Shown one piece after another: positions 39,039 to 47,724 of a stretch of 64,000 bases of DNA. The stretch lies in NCBI GenBank assembly GCA_004359435.1, contig PTET01000001.1, positions 134,343-198,342 on the forward strand, in the 5' to 3' direction. The notes beneath the pieces are model-generated. The model saw only the letters and a program-made list of their open reading frames with translations, ran no database searches and had not been told where the DNA came from. The translations under genes and the position numbers were made by a program. The stretch is from Flavobacteriaceae bacterium (GTDB lineage: Bacteria; Bacteroidota; Bacteroidia; Flavobacteriales; Weeksellaceae). Positions within the stretch are counted from its first letter, which is position 1. Each line of letters opens with the position of its first letter.

Positions 39039-39665
39039 ATGAAAAAAATTCAATTGAAAATCGGTTTGATTGCACTAAAAATCATCTTGATTTTTGCTCT
39101 ATTTGGGTCTTGCCAGAGTGACCAAATTCAGCTTCCTACAACCCAAAGCACCTGCATAGAAGAATTCGATTTTTATGGACAAGGCCAGACAGAATTTCCC
39201 GCTTATGTCAATTATAGCCAAACCGGACAAGTACCATGGAAAGTAAAATCGTTTTATTACAATCAGTATTTGGAATGTTCGGCCTATGCCACGGGTCAAA
39301 AGGTTTGTTCTGTTTTTGGGGTATATCTTCCAAATAAGGCAGAAGGAATTTCATTTAAAACCAAAGATGGATACAACAATGGAGCTACCACCAAAGTCTA
39401 TTTTTCACCTGAAAAACCACAAAAAGTCTCAGACGAAAGTTTTCCCCCCAGCTCTTGGGTTGATTTGAGCGAGTTTTTTGTGATTTCAAGTGGAAACAAA
39501 AGTGGTTATGGTTCTAAGTTTGTTATCTCTGGAGACTTTTATTTGTCAGAGATAAACCAAGCTGAGGGTTGGATTGTTTTTGTTTATCGGGGAGAAGACA
39601 AAAAAATTACCACCACCATGCAGATCGATCAAATTCAGCTACTATCAGATTCGCTCTGCAAATAG
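39039..39665 (+). CDS. Lipoprotein with choice-of-anchor-J-like domain
   Basis: 208 aa; lipobox FALFGSCQSDQ; EEFDFYGQG...WKVKSFYYNQYLECSAY... Confidence 0.7.
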   Translation: MKKIQLKIGLIALKIILIFALFGSCQSDQIQLPTTQSTCIEEFDFYGQGQTEFPAYVNYSQTGQVPWKVKSFYYNQYLECSAYATGQKVCSVFGVYLPNKAEGISFKTKDGYNNGATTKVYFSPEKPQKVSDESFPPSSWVDLSEFFVISSGNKSGYGSKFVISGDFYLSEINQAEGWIVFVYRGEDKKITTTMQIDQIQLLSDSLCK

Positions 39666-39676
39666 CAGCCTTAATT

Positions 39677-40747
39677 TTATTTGTCTAGAGGAATTTCCAA
39701 AACCCCTTTTGGGTTTTCAAATCCCAAGTAAAGCGACTCATTAGAAACCGCAATGCAGGAAATACTCCTAGCGCTTTTTTCAGTTAAAATTTCCAATATT
39801 TTTCCCTCTTTAGAGATCTTGAGAATTTGATTATTTGGTAGAAGTTGTTTTTTGAGCACTGAGGCAGGAAATCTACCCAAAAGATTTTTGAGCCATACAA
39901 ACTTGTCTGATAATGAAAGTAAACGTGAAGGCTTATAAGGAGAAACAGCCCAATACACCTCTCTATAGGCATCGTAGGTTATAGTAAAGGGCAAAGATTC
40001 TGGGGTTTGGGCAAAGTCTTCTATTTTTCCTTTTTCTGGACCATCAAGGGTTATTTGCGCAATTTTGTTTTCTCTTGGCAAACAAACAAGCAGTTTGTTT
40101 TTTTCATTGGCTTTTTGGCAAAGTCCTCTTGGGAATATAAGTCCAGTGGTTAGCGTGTCTAAGGATTCTTTTTGAAGATTGAAAGAAAGTACCTTTCCTT
40201 TGGAAGATTTTTCCACAAAAGAATCAACCCAAAAATCATGGCTTCGGCTGTGGTCACTTTCTGTAAAACAAAGGCTCTCTTGTGTTTTTATTAGGCCTCC
40301 CAGATGTCCCAAAGGTTTTTTATTTACCCCTGAAACCAGAACTCTGTAATCTAGTTGTTCCAAGGAAAAATCCAGTATTCCTCTGTTTTGGTTGGTTATA
40401 TAGAGTTTGTTTTCGGACAGATCAAAACCTGTGTTGTCTTGCTCTAAAGTAGCTAGGGTGTCAATTTTGGACAAAGAAAAGGAGTACCGAATTAAATTAC
40501 CCTTAAAATCTAAACCCAACAAACCTTCTGGCGTAAATGAAAGATCTTGGCAATTTTTGCAAAAACCCTTTAATAATTTACCTTGGCTTAAATGAGATGG
40601 GGTTGGAGTAGTTTCATCCTTTGACGCTTGGTTTTTAATTTGTGCTACATCTGAGCTATGTATTCTACCTGGCAAAACATAAACAAACAAAGCCAAAAGT
40701 AGCGCTGTCCACAGAAAAAGGCGAAAGAAATAACTTTTTAAAATCAT
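39677..40747 (-). CDS. SMP-30/strictosidine-synthase-like beta-propeller protein
   Basis: 356 aa; N-terminal TM; GFDLSENKLYITN, IFPRGLCQ, PESLPFTITYDAYREVYWAVSP. Confidence 0.65.
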   Translation of the reverse strand: MILKSYFFRLFLWTALLLALFVYVLPGRIHSSDVAQIKNQASKDETTPTPSHLSQGKLLKGFCKNCQDLSFTPEGLLGLDFKGNLIRYSFSLSKIDTLATLEQDNTGFDLSENKLYITNQNRGILDFSLEQLDYRVLVSGVNKKPLGHLGGLIKTQESLCFTESDHSRSHDFWVDSFVEKSSKGKVLSFNLQKESLDTLTTGLIFPRGLCQKANEKNKLLVCLPRENKIAQITLDGPEKGKIEDFAQTPESLPFTITYDAYREVYWAVSPYKPSRLLSLSDKFVWLKNLLGRFPASVLKKQLLPNNQILKISKEGKILEILTEKSARSISCIAVSNESLYLGFENPKGVLEIPLDK

Positions 40748-41214
40748 GCTTTTTGCTGTGAAGATTCAAAATATTGATCGATTTTAGGGTTTGGCAAATA
40801 GCTCCCCTTAACAGCCAGTCTGTCTGCCATTTCGTTGTATTTGTTTCCAGCATGGCCTTTTACCCACTCAAACTTTACCTTGTGTTTGGGGTAGATTAAC
40901 AAAAATCTTTTCCATAGGTCGGGGTTTTTCTTGTCTTTGAAATCTTTTTTTTCCCAAGCAAAAACCCATTTTTTTTCAATGGCATCCAAAACATATTTAG
41001 AATCCGAAAATATGGTGATGGACTGATTCTCTTTTTTTAGGGTTTCAAGACATACAATTACCGCCATAAGCTCCATTCGGTTGTTGGTGGTGTTTCTATA
41101 TCCTTCAAAAAAGGATTTTTGGTAAGAAGATCCTTCAATCATCATCACAATGCCATATCCACCGGGTCCAGGGTTTCCTCGGGCAGATCCATCGGTATAG
41201 GCCAGTATGTTCAT
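40744..41214 (-). CDS. rnhA: Ribonuclease HI
   Basis: 156 aa; AYTDGSARGNPGPGGYGIVM, NRMELMAVI, SDSKYV, WVKGHAGNKYNEMADRLA. Confidence 0.97.
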   Translation of the reverse strand: MNILAYTDGSARGNPGPGGYGIVMMIEGSSYQKSFFEGYRNTTNNRMELMAVIVCLETLKKENQSITIFSDSKYVLDAIEKKWVFAWEKKDFKDKKNPDLWKRFLLIYPKHKVKFEWVKGHAGNKYNEMADRLAVKGSYLPNPKIDQYFESSQQKA

Positions 41215-41954
41215 TTCTTTAGGTAGCTTAAAAGCAGTTCTCTTGCTTTGTCTCTTAATTGTTCAGGAGAAAGATTTTGGTAATCCTCAGGGTAGAAAAC
41301 CTCCAGAAGCTCCGTGTTTACAACACCTGGCTTTCCTCTGGTCCAAGAAAAAGGAAATTTTTCTTTCATGTTTTTGATACCCAACACAACAAGGGGAAGA
41401 TTATGCTCTTTGGCAAGGGAAAAAGCACCTATTTTAAATTCGCCAAGCACAACACTTTCGTCATCTGGAACGCCTCCCTCTGGGTAAATACATATACTTG
41501 CTCCTTTGCGCTCTAGTCTTTTTTCGACCCAATCAAACACTGCTTTTTTGCTCTCAGAAGAAGATCGGTCTACCAAGATGTGGAATTTTTTTAATAGAAG
41601 ACCTACCACTGGGATTTTTTCAGCCTCTTTTTTGGCCACAAACATCAGGGGATGACCAGAAAATAATTTCACACAAACCGGAATATCCATCTCTGAGGTG
41701 TGGTTAGAAATCAGCATATAAGAAACACCTTTTTCGATGTTTTTGTTAGGATGCGCTGAGTGGTTTATCCTAATTCCAGAGAGTAGAAGTAAAATTCTAC
41801 CCCAGTATTCATGGGTGAGGTAGGTGTATTTTTTTAAAGGCTCAAAATAGTCCAAAACAAGGGCAGAAAGTCCAAGAACAAAGGCAAAGAAGAAGCCCAC
41901 CAAGGCTATCCATATTCTCCAAATAAAACTAGAAAATTTGTAGATCCATGTCAT
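41211..41954 (-). CDS. 1-acyl-sn-glycerol-3-phosphate acyltransferase (PlsC family)
   Basis: LISNHTSEMDIPV, FVAKKEAEKIPVVG, IYPEGGVPD. Confidence 0.93.
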   Translation of the reverse strand: MTWIYKFSSFIWRIWIALVGFFFAFVLGLSALVLDYFEPLKKYTYLTHEYWGRILLLLSGIRINHSAHPNKNIEKGVSYMLISNHTSEMDIPVCVKLFSGHPLMFVAKKEAEKIPVVGLLLKKFHILVDRSSSESKKAVFDWVEKRLERKGASICIYPEGGVPDDESVVLGEFKIGAFSLAKEHNLPLVVLGIKNMKEKFPFSWTRGKPGVVNTELLEVFYPEDYQNLSPEQLRDKARELLLSYLKK

Positions 41955-42016
41955 GAAAACAAAGTTTGAGGTTTTAACATTCAAATTTACAGATAATTTT
42001 AGCCACAACTAGATTT

Positions 42017-42568
42017 TTAGGGATAGATTATTGCATCAAGAGAGATGTCTGTTTCTTCAGTGGCTATTTTTTCTGAGATAGGCTCAAAAAGACTGAGCCC
42101 AACTTTTTGGCAATTCGGATTTAATTTGGCCAAAAAACGGTCATAAAAACCACCTCCATATCCCACTCTATTTCCCCATATATCAGCTGCTAAAAGCGGA
42201 ACAAACACAAGATCAATCTTGTCTTCAGCAAAGGGAAGAATGTTTTTTGGCTCTGGGATTCCTTTTTCGTTTACTTCTAATTCATCAAAATTGAAAAGTA
42301 AGCTTGAGTGCATTTGATGGGTAGAAAAATCGGTTTTGGGAACCACCACAGTTTTGCCCTTTTCCCAAAGTTTTTCTATCAGCAGAGAGGTATCAACCTC
42401 TTTTTGGGCTTTGATGGGCAAAAAAACATGAAAATTTTGGCAGTTTTCAACAAAAGGCTCATTTAGAATCTTTTGGAGCAACAATTGATTTTTTTCTAAA
42501 AAGGCTTGGTTAGAAAGGGCTTTTCTTTTCTCTTTGTATAGACTTCTTAGGGCAGATTTTTGGTCCAT
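42017..42568 (-). CDS. 5-formyltetrahydrofolate cyclo-ligase
   Basis: 183 aa; DLVFVPLLAADIWGNRVGYGGGFYDRFLA. Confidence 0.94.
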   Translation of the reverse strand: MDQKSALRSLYKEKRKALSNQAFLEKNQLLLQKILNEPFVENCQNFHVFLPIKAQKEVDTSLLIEKLWEKGKTVVVPKTDFSTHQMHSSLLFNFDELEVNEKGIPEPKNILPFAEDKIDLVFVPLLAADIWGNRVGYGGGFYDRFLAKLNPNCQKVGLSLFEPISEKIATEETDISLDAIIYP

Positions 42569-42578
42569 AGCAAAAAGT

Positions 42579-42809
42579 TTAGACGCTTTTTACAGAGATA
42601 ATTTTAACTGGGCAAGCGCTTGCCGCCTTTTGGTTGTCTTCTAAAATACTGTCATCAAGGTCTTTTAAGGTATGAAATCCTTTTTTGTTAACAGATCTTA
42701 AAAGCACAGATTTTCCGTCTTTTTTCGACATTTTAAATTGCCCGGGAGCCATTTCTGCACAATAATTGCAGCCGATGCATTTGTCTCTTTGTAGGGTGAT
42801 GATAACCAT
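42579..42809 (-). CDS. Small 4Fe-4S ferredoxin
   Basis: 76 aa; CIGCNYCAEMAPGQF and ACPVKII. Confidence 0.92.
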   Translation of the reverse strand: MVIITLQRDKCIGCNYCAEMAPGQFKMSKKDGKSVLLRSVNKKGFHTLKDLDDSILEDNQKAASACPVKIISVKSV

Positions 42810-42810
42810 T

Positions 42811-44064
42811 TTACGATTGATATTCGGTGGCTACCACTTTGTAGAGCTTGTCTGAGGGTCGAATTTTAAAATCGAGCGGAAGGGTAATAATGTCTCCTTT
42901 TTTACCAGATTTTTCACTGGAATTTTCTACCATCAGATCTTTTACATCGGCCTCTTTGGCACCTGTGGTTGGACCGGTAATCAAAATTCTGTCGCCCACT
43001 TTTAAATCATAGGCTTCAATTAAAAATTCCCCTACAGAAGCTTTGGGATAATAATGTCTTCCTTTTCCGATGTACACTTTCTTCTGAGTGGCTTTAGATC
43101 CGCTCACCTCAGACCAAGAACCTAGTTTCTGGCCTAAATAATATCCTGACCAAAATCCACGGTTGTACACTTTTTTAAGCTCTTCCATCCATCCTTCTAC
43201 TTTTTCTTTGCTGTAAGTTCCTTGGTCGATAGAATCAATGGCTTCTCTGTAACATTGGATGGTTTTGGCTACATATTCTGGGGCTCTTCCTCTTCCTTCA
43301 ATTTTAAGCACAGACACTCCAGCGCTTGCAATTTGGTCTAAAAAATCGATGGTACAAAGGTCTTCTGGAGACATCATATACTCGTTGTCTAGCTCGATTT
43401 CAAAGCCCGATTCTTGGTCTATCACAGTATACTTTTTTCTGCAATTTTGTTTGCAAGCTCCTCTGTTGGCGCTAGAGTTGTGCGAATGAAGGCTGAGGTA
43501 GCACTTTCCTGAAACCGCCATACAAAGTGCTCCATGGCCAAAAATCTCTATTTCTACCAGTCTTCCGCCTGGGCCACAGATGTTTTCGGCCTTAATTTGG
43601 CTAGTGATTTTTTCTACCTGACTTAGGCTCAGCTCTCGGCTTAAAACCATGGTGTCTGCAAACATGGCGTAGAACTTTACGGTTTCTATGTTGGTAATGT
43701 TGATTTGGGTAGAAATATGGATTTCCATGTTTTTTTGCCTTGCATAGGCAATCACCGCCTGATCCATAGCGATAACGGCTGTAATTTCGGCCTCAACCGC
43801 TGCATCTATAAGGGTTTTGATTACAGACAAATCGTGGTCGTAAATAATGGTATTTAAGGTGAGATAAGACCGAACATTTTTTTCTTTGCATCTTTGGGCA
43901 ATTTCTTTCAGATCGCCCAGCCCAAAATTAATTGAAGCACGGGCGCGCATGTTGAGTTGATCTACGCCAAAATACACAGAATCGGCGCCATTGTCTAGGG
44001 CAGCCTGAAGCGATTCGAAGTTTCCGGCGGGAGCCATAAGTTCGATAGAAGAAGTGCGGTTCAT
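42811..44064 (-). CDS. Peptidase U32-family protein (TrhP/RlhA-type)
   Basis: 417 aa; LMAPAGNFESLQAALDNGADSVYFG, GHGALCMAVSGKCYLS, GACKQNCRKKY, KIEGRGRAPEYV. Confidence 0.95.
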   Translation of the reverse strand: MNRTSSIELMAPAGNFESLQAALDNGADSVYFGVDQLNMRARASINFGLGDLKEIAQRCKEKNVRSYLTLNTIIYDHDLSVIKTLIDAAVEAEITAVIAMDQAVIAYARQKNMEIHISTQINITNIETVKFYAMFADTMVLSRELSLSQVEKITSQIKAENICGPGGRLVEIEIFGHGALCMAVSGKCYLSLHSHNSSANRGACKQNCRKKYTVIDQESGFEIELDNEYMMSPEDLCTIDFLDQIASAGVSVLKIEGRGRAPEYVAKTIQCYREAIDSIDQGTYSKEKVEGWMEELKKVYNRGFWSGYYLGQKLGSWSEVSGSKATQKKVYIGKGRHYYPKASVGEFLIEAYDLKVGDRILITGPTTGAKEADVKDLMVENSSEKSGKKGDIITLPLDFKIRPSDKLYKVVATEYQS

Positions 44065-44159
44065 GGGGAGAATAGATTTTGGCTACAAATTTACACATTT
44101 TTGATTGGATAGGATTTGGTATCTTGCCTTAGTTTTACAACAAGAAAAAATTCCGATTT

Positions 44160-45296
44160 ATGGACTTCGGCAAGGCATATTGCAACCTCGAAATACAAGA
44201 GCAGTGGTTTTCTCAAGCAGAAAGCGGCAGAATTTCTCATGCCCAGCTTCTGGTTTCGCCCCAAGGGGCGGGGGCGCTTCCTTTTGCCCTTGGATATGCC
44301 CAGAAGGTATTTTTGTCTTTGGATCCAACCGCTGGAGCCAAAATGAAAAGCCTTCAGCATCCAGATTTGTTTTTTTGTTTTCCAACCGCCTCAACAGAAC
44401 AAATAACTTCAGACAAAGTAGAAAGTCAGCAGTTTTTATCTTCTTTTCGGGAGTTTATCTTAGAAAATCCTTACCAAGAATTAGAAGATTGGATCTCACA
44501 CATCGGTCTTCAAAAAAAGCAAGTTTCTATCAATGTTCGGGATGCCCAGTTTCTGGTGAAGTCTTTGAGTTTGAAAAGTTACTTGGGTGGATACAAAATT
44601 GCCATTATCTGGATGGCAGAATATCTTAGCGAAGCTGCCTCTAACAAGCTGCTTAAAATGATAGAAGAGCCACCAGAAAAAACGCTCTTTTTGCTTCTTA
44701 CCCAAGACGAATCTAAAATTTTGCAGACCATTGTTTCAAGATGTCAAACCATAGAGCTCAAAAGTCCAAGCCCCAAACAGGTTCAGGAATATCTAACCCA
44801 TGAATTTCAAATTGAGCCCGATTTGGCTCATAAAATATCCCTAGAAAGCCAGCGAGATTTTAATCTCGCAGCCAAAAAAGCGGACAATCAAATTGTGTCT
44901 CAAGGGTTCGAAGAAAAATTTATAGACTGGGTAAGGCTTGCTTTTGTGGCCAAAACCAAAGTGTCGGCTTTGCAAAAACTAAACCAGTGGAGCGAAGAGG
45001 CTTGCCTTTGGCCTAAAGAAGAACAAAAACGATTTTTGAGCTATTGCATGGGTGTCTTTAGAGAGGCTTTGGTGCAAAATTATGGACTGAAAAACATCTC
45101 TAGAAATCCTATTTTAACAGAAGGTTTTGCTTGGGAAAAATTTGTGGGATACATAGATGGCGCCAACATAGAAGCATTGCTTTTGGAGCTTAACCAGGCT
45201 CATTTTCATATTGAAAGAAACGCTAATCCCAAGATTGTTTTCTTAGATACTTCCATCAAAATGATACGGCATTTGCATATGGGCGGGAAGGTTTAA
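44160..45296 (+). CDS. holB: DNA polymerase III delta' subunit
   Basis: 378 aa; RISHAQLLVSPQGAGALPFALGYAQ; YKIAIIWMAEYLSEAASNKLLKMIEEPPEKTLFLLLT; SRCQTIELKSP. Confidence 0.92.
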   Translation: MDFGKAYCNLEIQEQWFSQAESGRISHAQLLVSPQGAGALPFALGYAQKVFLSLDPTAGAKMKSLQHPDLFFCFPTASTEQITSDKVESQQFLSSFREFILENPYQELEDWISHIGLQKKQVSINVRDAQFLVKSLSLKSYLGGYKIAIIWMAEYLSEAASNKLLKMIEEPPEKTLFLLLTQDESKILQTIVSRCQTIELKSPSPKQVQEYLTHEFQIEPDLAHKISLESQRDFNLAAKKADNQIVSQGFEEKFIDWVRLAFVAKTKVSALQKLNQWSEEACLWPKEEQKRFLSYCMGVFREALVQNYGLKNISRNPILTEGFAWEKFVGYIDGANIEALLLELNQAHFHIERNANPKIVFLDTSIKMIRHLHMGGKV

Positions 45297-45351
45297 AATC
45301 CCTTTTTTCCACACAAAATGTTAATAAGTATTATAAATTCCTAGGTTTGTG

Positions 45352-45359
45352 TACCTTTG
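45352..45359 (+). promoter_or_regulatory. Bacteroidota -7 element TACCTTTG
   Basis: TAnnTTTG, 25 nt before the start of the CHU_C-domain ORF. Confidence 0.5.
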
Positions 45360-45384
45360 CTTTTTGTAAATCAACACAAGTGGT

Positions 45385-46642
45385 ATGAAAAAAATTCTCT
45401 ACTCTAAATTTTGGTTGGTACTTTGGGTACTGGGCTTTGCTTTTGCGGGTGCGCAAACCAAACCAGCTAAGCCCGTGAGTAATGGGGACAAGATGTATTG
45501 CAAGTCGGACGCTAGGTTTCCAGATTTATCCGTACAGGCACCCACAGACGCAACGGTGGTTGCCACCAAATGGAATCTGGTTGCACCTATTGACGCTGCA
45601 ATAAAGAATTCTATTACAGGCTTGCCTATATATAAAAAAGGAGATATTATTCCTACTTTGTATGATGGAAGCGTTCCAGTAAATATAGAAAAAACAGGGC
45701 TAACGTATAATTTTTCTGATATCACCAATAATTCAGGTCAATCTTCGACTCCGAGCACTCTTACCCATTCAGAACTAACCTTTGCAGTTTGGAACGAAAA
45801 TGCAGCGGGTGTTCCAAGTGATTACACTTTTGTAAAAATGTCGGTTGAAACTTTTCCAGAGTTAACACCAGACCCACTCAAAACTTTTTGTTCAATCAAA
45901 GAAAACATAACGCTAAAGGTAACTCCCAAAACTGCCCTTAAAACTGGACAACAGATTGTTTGGTATTTAGACGACAATGAACATCTGGAAAAAAACTCCT
46001 TTGGGAGGAGGTGCCAGCGTTCTATTGTACCCAAACAACACTCCAACTTTTGAAGCGGCCTCCGAAGGAATTTTTTCACTAGAAATAATTTACAAAGAAC
46101 AAGGGGTAGGGACAACTAGTTATTACCCACCCATTAGAAGTGTTGGTCAAATGAAGGTAAATTATACTGGTCTGTCCATTGTAAAGACGCCTGTTAAATG
46201 TACCAGCCAAACCATTCTTACCACTAACAGTGAATTTAAACCGGTAACCATTACCGTGGACGGAAGGCAGTTTACAGACCAAGTAGATTTTAAACAATTT
46301 GAAACAGGGGTTTATCAAGTTTCTTTAGAGGATAGTTTTGGTTGCACTTTAGAAAAAGAAGTAGATTTTGTAAAAAACATCTCTGTTCCTACCTATTTTA
46401 GCCCCAATGGAGATAACATCAACGATACATGGCAGCCCAATTTGGCAGATTGTGGATCTAAAGTTAGAATCGCGATTTATGATCGATATGCCCATTTGGT
46501 GTTTACCGGAGGCCCAACCGATCCTTGGGACGGAACCAAAAATGGGGTAGAAATGCCAGAGGGAGACTACTGGTTTATCGCTAGGTTTAACGACAGCGAA
46601 CAGCAACTCCTTAAAGGAAACATAACACTAAAAAGAAGATAG
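45385..46642 (+). pseudogene. Gliding-motility/T9SS-associated CHU_C-domain secreted protein with a frameshift
   Basis: Signal peptide ORF (to 46053) and ORF 45977-46642; C-terminus VPTYFSPNGDNINDTWQPNL...YDRYAHLVFTGG...DGTKNGVEMPEGDYWF; frame change at/near the A7 run around 45990. Confidence 0.85.
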
Positions 46643-46644
46643 TA

Positions 46645-47625
46645 GTGATGAAGAAATTAGTTTATTTGGTGATTTTCCTTTTGGGATTTGGTCTTTCTGC
46701 CCAAGAAGGACACCCTTTATATAACGCCTATTTGTTTGATAATTTTTATGCTCTTCATCCTTCTATGGCAGGTGTTTCTGACAATGCTAAAATTCGATTT
46801 TTATACAGAGACCAGTGGACAGCACTAGACGATGGACCCAACTTATATTCACTCAGTGGTGAGGGTAGATTTGGAAAAAATGTTGGGCTTGGGGCTTTGG
46901 TGTATGTAGATGCCAACGGAAATACTGAGCAGAAGAACGTTCAGGCTACCTATTCTTATCTCATCGACCTTTCTTCTAACAGAAGCAATTTTAGAATGCT
47001 CTCTATGGCGCTTTCTTATCAAGGGTCTATTTTAACCTACGATGTGTCCAAGTTGTTGCTAGAGAACCCATTAGCAACCAATGACCCTGTACTTGCAAGC
47101 GGCACCACAGACTTCAACCACAACGTAGGGTTAAGTGCTTCTTTTGTGAGCGATGAGTTTTTTGCCAGTGTTTCTGGAAATAATTTGGTGCCCATTTCAA
47201 CCTCCGAAAATTTTAACGAGCAGCAAAATCAAACCAACCTTGTAGCTACAGTTGGGAACGCTTTTTCTTTGGACAATGGAGGTGTTTTTTACATTGAGCC
47301 TTCTGTATCTGGAATTTACAGATTTGCCAACGATTACCAGTTTGCAGATTTAAATACTAAGTTTTATTATAACAATAAGCCTTCTGCCTTTAGACTTTGG
47401 ACGGGTGTTTCGCTTAGATCGGTATACGACAACGACAAAGTTTCTATGCTTGGAGTTACTCCGATGCTTGGTGGAAAATATCAAAAATTCACCTTTGGTT
47501 ATGCCTATCAAATTCCTTTGGATCAGTATGTTTCTGAGAATTTTGGGGCCAGCCATCAGATTTCTATCGGATTAGATTTGTTCGAAGATACAAGAAGACA
47601 ATATTGTAACTGTTCATACAAGTAA
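46645..47625 (+). CDS. PorP/SprF family type IX secretion membrane protein
   Basis: 326 aa; GHPLYNAYLFDNFYALHPSMAGVSDNAKIRFLYRDQW; immediately downstream of the CHU_C-domain gene. Confidence 0.93.
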   Translation: MMKKLVYLVIFLLGFGLSAQEGHPLYNAYLFDNFYALHPSMAGVSDNAKIRFLYRDQWTALDDGPNLYSLSGEGRFGKNVGLGALVYVDANGNTEQKNVQATYSYLIDLSSNRSNFRMLSMALSYQGSILTYDVSKLLLENPLATNDPVLASGTTDFNHNVGLSASFVSDEFFASVSGNNLVPISTSENFNEQQNQTNLVATVGNAFSLDNGGVFYIEPSVSGIYRFANDYQFADLNTKFYYNNKPSAFRLWTGVSLRSVYDNDKVSMLGVTPMLGGKYQKFTFGYAYQIPLDQYVSENFGASHQISIGLDLFEDTRRQYCNCSYK

Positions 47626-47645
47626 TTAAAGTTTTTCTTAATTTC

Positions 47646-47685
47646 TAAAGTGCAGGTTCTTTTAAAAAGAGCCTGCACTTTTTTA
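47646..47685. terminator. Strong (possibly bidirectional) terminator hairpin
   Basis: AAAGTGCAGGTTCTTTTAAAAAGAGCCTGCACTTT plus flanking A/T runs. Confidence 0.9.
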
Positions 47686-47724
47686 TTTCCTAAGAATAGG
47701 TTAACTTCCCCTTAAATTTTTTAT

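Noticed and set aside
44105-44629. Long alternative-frame ORF (174 aa)
   Set aside because: Overlaps the well-supported holB gene in another frame; composition typical of a shadow ORF.
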